Shown piece after piece: positions 1 to 7,491 of a DNA stretch of 10,600 bases (positions within the stretch are counted from its first letter, which is position 1; each line of letters starts with the position of its first letter). The notes below the pieces were generated by a model. The model did not search any database and was not told the origin of the DNA. It saw only the letters and a list, made by a program, of their open reading frames with translations. Both the position numbers and the translations under genes were made by a program. The DNA is from Halomonas halophila (lineage in GTDB: Bacteria; Pseudomonadota; Gammaproteobacteria; Pseudomonadales; Halomonadaceae): positions 32,670-43,269 of the forward strand of contig DJIP01000029.1 in assembly GCA_002433675.1 (NCBI GenBank), in the 5' to 3' direction.

Positions 1-1016
1 CGGCTCGGCGCCTCGCGCATGTCGTCGGTGTTGGGCTTGAAGGCGAGCCCCCACAGGGCGATGGTGCGCCCGGCGACATCGCCGTCCAGGGCCTCGTCGA
101 GCATCCGAAACAGACGATGCTTCTGGCCCTTGTTGACCTGCTCGACGGCCTTGAGCAGCGCCACCGGCTGCTGCACTTCGTTGGCGGTCTGGGCCAGCGC
201 CTTGACGTCCTTGGGGAAGCAGGAGCCACCGTAGCCGCAGCCCGGATAGATGAAGTGATAGCCGATGCGCGGGTCGCTGCCGATGCCGTGACGCACCTGT
301 TCGATGTCGGCGTCCAGCTCCTCGGCCAGATTGGCCATCTCGTTGATAAAGCTGATCTTGGTGGCGAGCATGGCGTTGGCCGCATACTTGGTCAGCTCGG
401 CGCTGCGCACGTCCATGAAGATCATCTTGTCCTGCTGACGGCTGAACGGGCTGTAGCACTCCCGCATCAGGCGGCGGACCTCGTCGGAGTCGGTGCCGAC
501 CACGATGCGCGCCCCCCGGCTGAAGTCATCGATGGCCGCCCCTTCCTTGAGAAATTCAGGGTTGGAACAGACATCGAAGGCCTGCTCGGCGCCACGCTCG
601 GCCAGGGTCTCCGCGACGGTCTGACGAACCCGGTCGGCGGTGCCCACCGGCACGGTGGACTTGTCGATGATGACCTTGTAGCCCTCCATGTGTTGACCGA
701 TGGTGCGCGCCACGCTCAACACATAGTGCAGGTCGGCGCTGCCATCCTCGTCCGAGGGCGTGCCGACGGCGATGAACTGCAGGGTGGCAAAGGCCACGGC
801 CAGGGCCGGATCGGTGGTGAAGTTCAGACGGCCGGCCTCGACGTTGCTGGCGATCAGGGTTTCCAGGCCAGGCTCGTAGATCGGGATGTCGCCCTGTTCC
901 AGACGCGCGACCTTGTCCTTGTCGACGTCCATGCAGATCACGTTGTGTCCTGCGTCGGCCAGACAGGCGCCTGTCACCAGGCCGACGTAGCCCGATCCAA
1001 AGATGGTGATATTCAT
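1..1016 (-). CDS. ugd: UDP-glucose 6-dehydrogenase, 3' end outside window
   Basis: This enzyme oxidises UDP-glucose to UDP-glucuronate with two NAD+, in the cytoplasm, supplying precursors for exopolysaccharide, capsule or LPS sugars. The minus-strand reading starts at ATG 1016-1014 with [20 protein letters not shown], the N-terminal Rossmann fold (GxGYVGL at residues 7-13). Further family motifs follow: [10 protein letters not shown] at residues 152-161 (E154 matches the active-site Glu), TKYAANA with K210 and N214, and GGSCFPKD with the catalytic thiol C266 and D270. About 338 residues are present; bacterial members run about 390-450, so the C-terminal UDP-binding part lies beyond the left edge. 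The start has a GGAG at complement 1028-1031, 11 nt upstream, which is a little far. It is divergent from the MFS gene and shows no functional link to the iron cluster. Family assignment is very secure. Confidence 0.97.
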   Translation of the reverse strand, partial: MNITIFGSGYVGLVTGACLADAGHNVICMDVDKDKVARLEQGDIPIYEPGLETLIASNVEAGRLNFTTDPALAVAFATLQFIAVGTPSDEDGSADLHYVLSVARTIGQHMEGYKVIIDKSTVPVGTADRVRQTVAETLAERGAEQAFDVCSNPEFLKEGAAIDDFSRGARIVVGTDSDEVRRLMRECYSPFSRQQDKMIFMDVRSAELTKYAANAMLATKISFINEMANLAEELDADIEQVRHGIGSDPRIGYHFIYPGCGYGGSCFPKDVKALAQTANEVQQPVALLKAVEQVNKGQKHRLFRMLDEALDGDVAGRTIALWGLAFKPNTDDMREAPS

Positions 1017-1478
1017 GCGGTTCTATGCTCCAGCGACGAGCCGCCTCGATGCCTGGCAACGCAGGTCGACGCGTCGGTCGTTGTCGTCGAATGATCTTCC
1101 ACTGCAGACCGGCGCAAGCCGCGGGCTCGCTTGAACACTGCGCGGTGGGCTCGTCGCCGGGCGCGAAAACGGGTGGTCGGGATGCCTTGCCAGTCCCTTC
1201 ATCGGGCGCCCCTGGCTTGGGACGCCGAGGGCATCCCGACGCAAGGAGTGGTTCCGTCCAACTCCGAGGGGCACATTAGGCGGCGAAGATTAATCCAGTA
1301 TTAGCGGGAGGAAATTCTTTGCCGACAACCACTTGCTGACCCCATCGAGGCGCCCCTTGCCGATCAGCGGTACGCCGGACACACTGATGATGAGCGGCGG
1401 CGGCGATGGGCCGGCGCCGCGGTACCCCAGCCGACAACCGACTTCCGTCGCCCCCTCCCCCGGACAAGCGAGGCCGCC
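1017..1478. other. Divergent intergenic region between ugd and the MFS gene
   Basis: 462 bp without a convincing gene. An AT-rich patch at about 1284-1320 stands out from the GC-rich surroundings and contains the palindrome GATTAATC (1288-1295); it is the likeliest place for divergent promoters. I could not find a -35/-10 pair good enough to name on either strand. If ugd is transcribed from this patch, its leader would be about 260 nt and would include the hairpin at 1176-1240. Overlapping open frames here have no recognisable content. Confidence 0.5.
1176..1240. repeat. Long imperfect inverted repeat (hairpin)
   Basis: An 11-bp perfect arm GTCGGGATGCC (1176-1186) pairs with GGCATCCCGAC (1230-1240), and an inner 5-bp arm GTCCC (1193-1197) pairs with GGGAC (1219-1223). 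In addition CCTTGC (1185-1190) is complementary to GCAAGG (1241-1246), giving a possible competing stem. No T-tract follows on either strand. It could be a ugd leader structure or a protein-binding inverted repeat; function unknown. Confidence 0.5.
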
Positions 1479-2807
1479 GTGACCACATCGACTCCCACTT
1501 CCACCCTGTCGGCGGCCTGGAGCCTCTGGGCGCTGCTGCTCGGCGTCGGCCTGCTGATGCTCGGCAATGGACTGCAGGGCAGCCTGCTCGGGGTGCGCGC
1601 CGCCGAGGAATCCTTCGGCAACACGGTCACCGGCCTGGTGATGTCGGCCTACTTCGTAGGCTTCCTGGCCGGTTCCACCCTGACCCCACGCAAGCTTCGC
1701 GACGTCGGCCATATCCGGGTGTTCGCCGCCCTGGCCTCGATCACCTCCATCGCCATCCTGGTCCACGTCATGTTCATCGACCCCTGGGTGTGGGCGGCGA
1801 TGCGGTTGATGACCGGCTTCGCCTATGCAGGGCTCTACGTGGTGACCGAAAGCTGGCTCAACGGCCACGCCAGCAACCACCTGCGCGGGCGCCTGCTGGC
1901 GTTCTACATGGTCATCAGCTATCTCGGCATGGGCGGCGGCCAACTGCTGCTGAACGTGGCCGACCCCAGCGGCATCCTGCTGTTCTTGATCGTCTCGATC
2001 CAGATGTCGCTTGCGCTGGTGCCGATCCTGTTGAGCTACACCCCCCAGCCGGACACCAGCCAGCCCGAGGCGATGAACCTGCTGCGCCTGTATCGACTGT
2101 CGCCGCTGGGCACCCTCGGTTGCCTGCTGACCGGGATCGCCAACGGCACGGTGTTCGGCATGGGCGCGGTGTTTGCCGCCAACCATGGGCTGGAAACCCA
2201 CCAAATCGCCGCCTTCATGGGGGCATTCATCCTCGGTGGGGCGCTGTTTCAGTGGCCCCTGGGCAAGCTCTCCGACAAGACCGATCGCCAATGGGTGATC
2301 CTCATCGTCGCCGCCCTGGCCACCGCTTTCTCGCTGGCCGGGCTGCTGTTCGACCAGGGCGCAAGCCATGCGCTGACGCTGCTCGGCGTGCTGCTGGGCG
2401 GCACCACCCTGACCCTCTATTCGCTGTTTCTCGCCTGCGCCAACGACGTCCTGACGCCGCAGCAGACGGTGTCCGCCAGCAGTAGCCTGGTGCTGGCACT
2501 CGGCATCGGCGCCATCCTCGGTCCGTTGAGTACGGGGCTGTTGATGGACCTGCTGGGCTCTGCCGGCTTTCTGTGGGACCTGGCGCTGATCCACGCGCTT
2601 ATCGTGGTCTTCGGCGGCTACTGCCTGTGGCGCTACCCGAACCAGCCCTCGGACACCCACGGCCACTATGTCGCGGTCCCTGCCGGCACCGCCTCCCTGG
2701 GGGCGACCTGGGTCGAGGAAGCGGCCGACGATCCGGTGCAGCTCGACCTGGAACTCATGGAAGGGGACGACGAGGCCACTGAAGAGGAAGGGCCGCCTCC
2801 GGCTTGA
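1479..2807 (+). CDS. MFS transporter, YcaD-like
   Basis: A 442-residue inner-membrane secondary transporter of the major facilitator superfamily. About 12 hydrophobic segments are visible, beginning with LWALLLGVGLLMLGNGLQG near residue 16. The loop between helices 2 and 3 reads GSTLTPRKLRDVGHIRVFA, the position of the MFS motif A region, and resembles YcaD-type carriers (GHIR plus a following WLN segment, ESWLNGHA). The substrate is unknown. The start is GTG at 1479, with a partial Shine-Dalgarno AAGCGAGG (1466-1473) 5 nt upstream. The last 35 or so residues form a strongly acidic cytoplasmic tail (many E and D, ending GPPPA), longer than a typical compact MFS C-terminus. It stands alone between ugd and the receptor gene, with a stem-loop just after its stop. 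MFS assignment is secure; the subfamily is moderately sure. Confidence 0.92.
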   Translation: MTTSTPTSTLSAAWSLWALLLGVGLLMLGNGLQGSLLGVRAAEESFGNTVTGLVMSAYFVGFLAGSTLTPRKLRDVGHIRVFAALASITSIAILVHVMFIDPWVWAAMRLMTGFAYAGLYVVTESWLNGHASNHLRGRLLAFYMVISYLGMGGGQLLLNVADPSGILLFLIVSIQMSLALVPILLSYTPQPDTSQPEAMNLLRLYRLSPLGTLGCLLTGIANGTVFGMGAVFAANHGLETHQIAAFMGAFILGGALFQWPLGKLSDKTDRQWVILIVAALATAFSLAGLLFDQGASHALTLLGVLLGGTTLTLYSLFLACANDVLTPQQTVSASSSLVLALGIGAILGPLSTGLLMDLLGSAGFLWDLALIHALIVVFGGYCLWRYPNQPSDTHGHYVAVPAGTASLGATWVEEAADDPVQLDLELMEGDDEATEEEGPPPA

Positions 2808-2815
2808 CCCCTTGC

Positions 2816-2857
2816 GCCAGGTTGCCCGGACGTCTCTGCTTGCCCGGGCAGCCTGGC
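2816..2857 (+). terminator. Stem-loop after MFS gene, possible terminator
   Basis: Arms at 2816-2829 (GCCAGGTTGCCCGG) and 2844-2857 (CCGGGCAGCCTGGC) pair over 14 positions with a single G-T wobble, around a 14-nt loop. The structure starts 8 nt after the MFS stop codon. No T-run follows, so it may be a Rho-assisted terminator or a 3'-end stabilising structure rather than a classical intrinsic terminator. Confidence 0.5.
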
Positions 2858-3023
2858 AGGACGTGGCAGCCCCTGCGCCAGGGACAGGTTTGCCCTCTGT
2901 GCCATCTCACCCGAACGCGACTCCTGCTCGGCATCAACGCCGGGATCAAGGCGTGCCTTCGCCAAAAAGTTCTGCCGTTTTGTGCATTTGTGGCATCTCG
3001 CATAGACAACTTGGCAGCGCTCA

Positions 3024-3066
3024 TAAACACCCACCAATGGAAACGTGAATAATTTGCATTCTTAAA
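3024..3066 (+). promoter_or_regulatory. Candidate promoter with weak Fur-box-like site for the receptor gene
   Basis: An AT-rich stretch sits just before the receptor gene. TAAACA (3024-3029) could be a -35 element and AATAAT (3048-3053, five of six positions of TATAAT) a -10 element, with an 18-nt spacer. Aligning the 19-bp Fur consensus to 3048-3066 by eye gives 10 of 19 matches, overlapping the putative -10. That is a weak match, but it is placed where a Fur operator for iron uptake would be expected. Confidence 0.35.
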
Positions 3067-3088
3067 ACATAAACAGGGAACCCCTTTC

Positions 3089-5296
3089 GTGCCGTACCAT
3101 TCCGCTCCCCTCGCCTCCCTTGTTCCAAGCCGTCTCGTTCCTGGCCGTCTGGCTATCTCCATCGCCCTGGCCTCCGGTGCCGCCCTGTCGACCCCGGTAC
3201 TGGCCCAGGACACCGAGCAACTCGCCAGCATGACCGTGGTCGGTGACAACCTGAGCGCTACCACCGAGGCGACCGAGAGCTACCAGGTAGCCTCCAGCAC
3301 CAGCGCCAACGGCCTGACGCTGACGCCTCGTCAGACGCCCCAGTCGATCAGCTTCCTGACCCGCCAGCAGATGGATGACGAAGCCATCACCAGCACCACC
3401 GAGGCGGTGGAACGGTTGCCCGGCGTCTCGGCGATCCGTCTGGACGGTACTCGCACCAGCTTCCAGTCCCGCGGCTACGCCATTCGCAACTTCCAGTTCG
3501 ATGGCCTGCAGAGCAATACCAGCGCGTTCTGGCCGTTCGGTGACGCCGAGTGGGATACCGCCATCTACGACCGGGTCGAGGTCGTGCGCGGCGCCACCGG
3601 TCTGATGACCGGGGTCGGCGATCCTTCCGCCACCGTCAACTTTGTGCGCAAGAAGCCGCTGGACGAGGCGGCGGGTAGCGTAACTGCCGCGGTGGGCCGC
3701 TGGGACCGGGGGCGCGGCGTGGTCGATGTCAGCACCCCGCTGGATAGCGAAGGGCGGGTCGGCGTGCGCTTCGTGGCCGCCAAGGACAGCTCTGACAGCT
3801 TCATGGATGGCGTCGAGAACGACCGCGAGACGCTCTATGGGGTGATCGCCGCCGAGCTGACCGACAACACCGAGCTCAGCGTGGGCATCGAGTACCAGCA
3901 CTACGACCAGGACGGCGCCTATATCGGCGTGCCGCAGTACTACCTGGACGGTGGCCGTACCGACTTCGACCGCTCCACCGCCAACAACACCGACTGGGCC
4001 AACTTCTTCACCGAGAACACCCGCGCCTTCGTCGACCTGACCCACCACTTCGACAACGGCTGGTCCGCCCGCGCGGCCTACAGCTACGGCGATGCCAACT
4101 ATGGCCTGACCTACAACTACCGCGGCGGCTATCCGGATCGCGAGACCGGTGTGCTCTACTACACGCCCAGCTACGCCACCGAGTCCTACCTGGTCGACTA
4201 TCGCGGCGATCGCACCCAGAAGAATCTGCACGTCAGCGCCGAAGGTCCCTTCACCCTGTTCGGCCGCGAGCATCAGCTCGGCTTTGGCTACATGGACCTG
4301 CACGAGGACTACCAGATCAACAGTCGCGGCCCGGCCGGCGACGTGCTGGCGCTGGGCAGCTTCAGCGACCGCAATGACCCGGCCCTGGCTGAACCGGTCT
4401 GGGGCGAGTGGGGCCTGACCGATGACACCGTGACCGAACAGCAGGGCTACTACGCGGTGTCCCGATTCTCGCTGGCAGACCCGGTGCACTTCATCGTCGG
4501 CGCGCGCATGACCGACTGGAAGATCGACCAGGACTACCGCGGCGAGCGTGAATACGAGTACGACAACGAATTCACCCCCTACGCGGGTCTGATCGTCGAC
4601 ATCACCGACGACCTCAGCGCCTACGCCAGCTATACCGAGATCTTCAACACCCAGAGCGAGCGCTCGCCCAGCGGCGCCCTGCTGGACCCGCTGGAAGGCG
4701 CCAACTACGAGGCCGGCCTCAAGGCCGAGCTGTTCGACGATCGCGCCGACGTGTCCTTCGCGGTATTCCACAGCCAGCAGGACAATCTGGCGGTGGAGAT
4801 CCCTGGGGTCTTCGTCGCGGGCACCACCGACCAGGCCTACACCACCACCGACGGCGCCGAGGTGGAAGGCTTCGAGCTGGAGATCGCAGGCGAGGTGGCC
4901 GACGGCGTCAACCTGTCCGCCAGCTACGCCCTGGTGGACGCCGAGGACGCCGACGGTGAGCAGCTCAACACCAGCTACGCCCGCCAGCAGGCCAAGCTGT
5001 TCGCCAGCTGGCAGCTGCCCGGCCGCTGGTCGAACCTGACCCTCGGCGGTGGCGCCCGCTGGCAGGGTGACACCTACCGCGACAACGACACCCCCAACGG
5101 CACCGAGAAGATCGGTCAGGGTGACGTCTTCGTCGCCGATGCCATGGCCCGCTATCGCATCAACGACAGCATGAGCGCCCAGCTCAACGTCACCAACCTG
5201 TTCGACGAGGAGTACTACTCGCAGCTCGGCTTCTATAGCCAGGGTATCTATGGCGAGCCGCGCAGTGCGCTGCTGAGCCTGACCTACGACTTCTAG
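3089..5296 (+). CDS. TonB-dependent siderophore receptor, FhuE-like
   Basis: A 735-residue outer-membrane beta-barrel receptor that would take up a ferric siderophore, energised by TonB-ExbB-ExbD. The start is GTG 3089, with AGGGAA 9 nt upstream. A long signal peptide ends near VLA-Q (residues 39/40), and a TonB-box-like MTVVG lies at 48-52. The plug follows (TPRQTPQSISFLTRQQM, then ERLPGVS, a QSRGY segment, and VEVVRGATGLMTGVGDPSATVNFVRKKP); the 22-strand barrel fills the rest and ends NLFDEEYY...YGEPRSALLSLTYDF with the C-terminal aromatic needed for barrel assembly. No N-terminal STN signalling domain precedes the TonB box, so it is not a transducer of the FpvA/FecA type. The plug and C-terminus resemble FhuE-type receptors for hydroxamate siderophores, but the ligand cannot be assigned. 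It is followed by a binding-protein-dependent importer on the same strand, a matching inner-membrane partner. Confidence 0.96.
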   Translation: MPYHSAPLASLVPSRLVPGRLAISIALASGAALSTPVLAQDTEQLASMTVVGDNLSATTEATESYQVASSTSANGLTLTPRQTPQSISFLTRQQMDDEAITSTTEAVERLPGVSAIRLDGTRTSFQSRGYAIRNFQFDGLQSNTSAFWPFGDAEWDTAIYDRVEVVRGATGLMTGVGDPSATVNFVRKKPLDEAAGSVTAAVGRWDRGRGVVDVSTPLDSEGRVGVRFVAAKDSSDSFMDGVENDRETLYGVIAAELTDNTELSVGIEYQHYDQDGAYIGVPQYYLDGGRTDFDRSTANNTDWANFFTENTRAFVDLTHHFDNGWSARAAYSYGDANYGLTYNYRGGYPDRETGVLYYTPSYATESYLVDYRGDRTQKNLHVSAEGPFTLFGREHQLGFGYMDLHEDYQINSRGPAGDVLALGSFSDRNDPALAEPVWGEWGLTDDTVTEQQGYYAVSRFSLADPVHFIVGARMTDWKIDQDYRGEREYEYDNEFTPYAGLIVDITDDLSAYASYTEIFNTQSERSPSGALLDPLEGANYEAGLKAELFDDRADVSFAVFHSQQDNLAVEIPGVFVAGTTDQAYTTTDGAEVEGFELEIAGEVADGVNLSASYALVDAEDADGEQLNTSYARQQAKLFASWQLPGRWSNLTLGGGARWQGDTYRDNDTPNGTEKIGQGDVFVADAMARYRINDSMSAQLNVTNLFDEEYYSQLGFYSQGIYGEPRSALLSLTYDF

Positions 5297-5314
5297 TACC
5301 TGGGTCCAGCCGTA

Positions 5315-5339
5315 CCGGGCGACTCACGCAGGCGCCCGG
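5315..5339 (+). terminator. GC-rich stem-loop after receptor gene
   Basis: CCGGGCG (5315-5321) pairs with CGCCCGG (5333-5339) around an 11-nt loop, 19 nt after the receptor stop codon. No T-tract follows. It probably acts with the next hairpin as a partial terminator or mRNA 3'-end protector. Confidence 0.45.
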
Positions 5340-5360
5340 CAGTCGCCACACACAGTCAGG

Positions 5361-5382
5361 CCGGCTCTCGTGCGAGAGCCGG
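5361..5382 (+). terminator. Strong stem-loop between receptor and binding protein
   Basis: A near-perfect palindrome, CCGGCTCTCG (5361-5370) and CGAGAGCCGG (5373-5382), would fold as a 9-bp stem closed by a GTGC tetraloop. It lies only 12 nt upstream of the AAGGAA ribosome-binding site of the next gene. A T-run is missing, so read-through is plausible. The likely effect is differential expression: more receptor than transporter from one transcript. Confidence 0.55.
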
Positions 5383-5406
5383 TCATCGCCTTACAAGGAA
5401 GACCTC

Positions 5407-6402
5407 ATGCCCCTGATCCACCCGCGCTGGCCGCTCGGCCTTGTGTTGCTGGCCGCCGGCCAGCCTGTCCTCGCCACCGGCGGCGATGGCTATCCGATCG
5501 AAGTCGAGCACGCCCTCGGCGTCACCGTCATCGAGGAAAAGCCCGAACGGGTCGCCACGGTGGCCTGGGCCAACCACGAGGTGCCGCTGGCGCTGGGGGT
5601 GGTGCCGGTGGGGTTTCCCGCCACCACCTTCGGCGATGACGATGACGATGGCCTCTGGCCCTGGGTGGAGCAGCGCCTTGACGAGCTCGACGCCGGTTCC
5701 CCCAACCTGTTCGACGAGGGCGATGGCATCGACTTCGAGGCGGTGGCCGCGAGCCAGCCCGACGTCATCCTGGCGGCCTACTCGGCCCTCAGCCGCTCCG
5801 ACTACGACACCCTCAGCAAGATCGCCCCGGTGGTGGCTTACCCCGAAGCCCCCTGGTCGTCGGGCTGGCGCGACATGATCCGCCTCAACAGCGCCGGCAT
5901 GGGCATGGCCGAGGAAGGCGAGGCCTTGATCGAGCGCCTGGAGGCCCAGGTGGAGCAGCAGATCGCCGAGCACCCGGAACTCGCCGGCAAGAGCGCCATG
6001 CTGATCAGCCATATCAAGCCCACCGACCTCAGTCAGATCAACTTCTACAACGACAACGACGCTCGCGTGCGTTTCTTGCACGAGATCGGCCTGACCTCCC
6101 CCCAGCTCGTCACCGACAGCTCGGTGGAGGGCCGTTTCGCCGGCTCCATCAGCGCCGAGCGTATCGACGAAATCGCCGATGTCGACATCATCATCACCTA
6201 CGGTGGCGAGCCGCTGGTGGAGCGACTCAACGAGCATATGCTGACCTCGCGCCTGCCCGCGGTGGAGCAGGGCTCGCTGGTGCTGCTCGGCAACAACCCC
6301 ACCGGGACCGCGGCCAACCCGACGCCGCTGTCGATTCCCTGGGTACTCGACGACTACGTCGAACGACTGGCCGAGGCCGCTCGCAAGCGTCAGCAACCCT
6401 GA
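5407..6402 (+). CDS. Iron-siderophore ABC transporter periplasmic binding protein
   Basis: A 331-residue binding protein that would collect the ferric siderophore in the periplasm and deliver it to the permease pair downstream. The start is ATG 5407, with AAGGAA 6 nt upstream. The signal peptide (hydrophobic LGLVLLAAG core) probably ends at VLA-TGG, residues 23/24. There is no lipobox cysteine, so it should be soluble rather than lipid-anchored. The body has the FecB/TroA-like class III layout: N-lobe with ERVATVAWANHEVPLALGVVPVG, a PDVILAAYSALS segment, the connecting helix EALIERLEAQVEQQI, then a C-lobe with ISAERIDEIADVDIIITYGG and a C-terminal WVLDDYVERL helix. An odd Asp run sits at residues 77-81. 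Its stop (6400-6402) is followed directly by the 14-bp repeat array leading to the permease gene. The ligand is unknown; the family is secure. Confidence 0.94.
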   Translation: MPLIHPRWPLGLVLLAAGQPVLATGGDGYPIEVEHALGVTVIEEKPERVATVAWANHEVPLALGVVPVGFPATTFGDDDDDGLWPWVEQRLDELDAGSPNLFDEGDGIDFEAVAASQPDVILAAYSALSRSDYDTLSKIAPVVAYPEAPWSSGWRDMIRLNSAGMGMAEEGEALIERLEAQVEQQIAEHPELAGKSAMLISHIKPTDLSQINFYNDNDARVRFLHEIGLTSPQLVTDSSVEGRFAGSISAERIDEIADVDIIITYGGEPLVERLNEHMLTSRLPAVEQGSLVLLGNNPTGTAANPTPLSIPWVLDDYVERLAEAARKRQQP

Positions 6403-6406
6403 GCCG

Positions 6407-6476
6407 ATGAACATGAAGAAATGAGCAGGAACAAATGAGCATAAAGAAATGGGCGTAAAAGGATGGAGATAAAGAC
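6407..6476 (+). repeat. Five 14-bp tandem units, each starting with ATG
   Basis: Units at 6407, 6421, 6435, 6449 and 6463, each exactly 14 bp: ATGAACATGAAGAA, ATGAGCAGGAACAA, ATGAGCATAAAGAA, ATGGGCGTAAAAGG, ATGGAGATAAAGAC. They match the third unit at 9 to 14 of 14 positions. The first begins 4 nt after the binding-protein stop; the fifth contains the start codon of the permease. Each of the first four ATGs opens a micro-ORF (MNMKK, MSRNK, MSIKKWA, MGVKGWR) whose stop overlaps or passes the next ATG. The array is purine-rich, unlike the GC-rich neighbours. Confidence 0.85.
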
Positions 6477-7491
6477 AAGGCCACTGGCGCCTGGCAGGAC
6501 GTGCCATCCGCGCCCGACCGGCGTCTATCTGCTGCTGGCGGCCCTGGCCGCCAGCATCCTGTTGTCGGTGGTCATCGGCGCCAGGCCCACGGACCTGACC
6601 GCGCTCATGGGTCTGCTGGATGGGCGCATCGACTCCATCGACGAAGCGGCAATCGCCAGCCGTCTGCCCCGCACCCTGCTGGCGTTGCTGGCGGGGGCCG
6701 CGCTGGCGGTGGCCGGGGCGACCATGCAAGGCCTGACCCGCAATCCTCTGGCCGATCCGGGTCTGCTCGGGGTCAACGCCGGCGCCGCGCTGGCGGTGGT
6801 CATCGGCATTGCCTGGTTCGATATGCAGCAGGCTTCCCGCTACATCTGGGTGGCCATCGCCGGCGCCGGCGCCAGTGCACTGCTGGTCTACCTGGTGGCC
6901 AACCTCGGACGCGGCGGCGCCACCCCTCTCAGGCTGGCGTTGAGCGGCGCGGTGGTGACCGCCGCCCTGACCTCGCTGACCTCCGCGGTGATTCTGCCCC
7001 GGGCCGACATCGCCGGGCTGATCCACTCCTGGCTGATCGGCGGCGTCGGCGGCGCTACCCTCGATCGGATCACCCCGGTGCTGCCCTTTCTGGCCCTGGG
7101 CCTTGCCGCGTCGCTGCTGGCGGCGCGCAAGCTCAACCTGATGGCGCTGGGCGATGAGGCGGCGACCGGCCTCGGCGAGCGCGTGGCCCTGGCCCGGGCA
7201 CTGGCCGCGCTGGGGGCCATCCTGCTGTGCGGGGCGACCACCGCGGCCTGTGGTCCCATCGGCTTCGTCGGCCTGGTGGTGCCCCACGCGCTGCGCCTGC
7301 TGGTCGGCGCCGACTATCGCCGTCTGCTGCCGCTGTGTGCCCTCGGTGGCGCCCTGCTGGTTATCCTCGCCGACACCCTGGGGCGGGTGCTGGTCCGTCC
7401 GGCCGAACTCGACGTCGGCATCGTCACCGCCCTGCTCGGCGGTCCGGTCTTCATCTGGATCGTCCGCCGCCATACGCTGAGGTCACTGTGA
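6463..7491 (+). CDS. FecCD-type iron-siderophore ABC permease (first)
   Basis: A 342-residue inner-membrane permease, one half of the channel of a siderophore importer. The N-terminal tail (MEIKTRPLAPGRT) leads into the first membrane segment, VYLLLAALAASILLSVVIG. The family hallmark LPRTLLALLAGAALAVAGATMQGLTRNPLADPGLLGVNAGA follows, and the coupling-helix region LGDEAATGLGERV that contacts the ATPase lies after the middle. The end GPVFIWIVRR is typical of FecC/FecD proteins, and the length is normal. ATG 6463 is the only possible start in this frame, because TAA at 6442 closes it upstream. Its own Shine-Dalgarno is poor: AAAAGG abuts the ATG with no spacing, so translation may depend on the upstream ATG repeat array. 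Its stop overlaps the start of the second permease by 4 nt (GTGA). Confidence 0.95.
   Translation: MEIKTRPLAPGRTCHPRPTGVYLLLAALAASILLSVVIGARPTDLTALMGLLDGRIDSIDEAAIASRLPRTLLALLAGAALAVAGATMQGLTRNPLADPGLLGVNAGAALAVVIGIAWFDMQQASRYIWVAIAGAGASALLVYLVANLGRGGATPLRLALSGAVVTAALTSLTSAVILPRADIAGLIHSWLIGGVGGATLDRITPVLPFLALGLAASLLAARKLNLMALGDEAATGLGERVALARALAALGAILLCGATTAACGPIGFVGLVVPHALRLLVGADYRRLLPLCALGGALLVILADTLGRVLVRPAELDVGIVTALLGGPVFIWIVRRHTLRSL

Noticed and set aside
117..1094. 325-codon plus-strand open frame at the left end
   Set aside because: Mirror of ugd. The opposite strand carries all UDP-glucose dehydrogenase motifs, while this frame has no domain.
2804..3052. 82-codon plus-strand frame starting at TTG across the MFS stop
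   Set aside because: TTG start without a ribosome-binding site; it runs through the stem-loop and promoter region and resembles no family.
3062..4771. 569-codon open frame on the minus strand opposite the receptor
   Set aside because: Shadow of the TonB-dependent receptor; valine/glycine-rich translation without recognisable motifs.
5635..5650. GAT/GAC run as a contingency repeat
   Set aside because: It encodes a five-Asp stretch in the binding protein using mixed codons; it is too short and imperfect to suggest slippage and fits an acidic halophile-type protein.
5383..7473. 696-codon open frame on the minus strand opposite the binding protein and first permease
   Set aside because: Long antisense frames are expected in GC-rich coding DNA. 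The translation is low-complexity (Gly, Gln, Arg, His, Val), has no domain, and lies opposite clearly identified genes.
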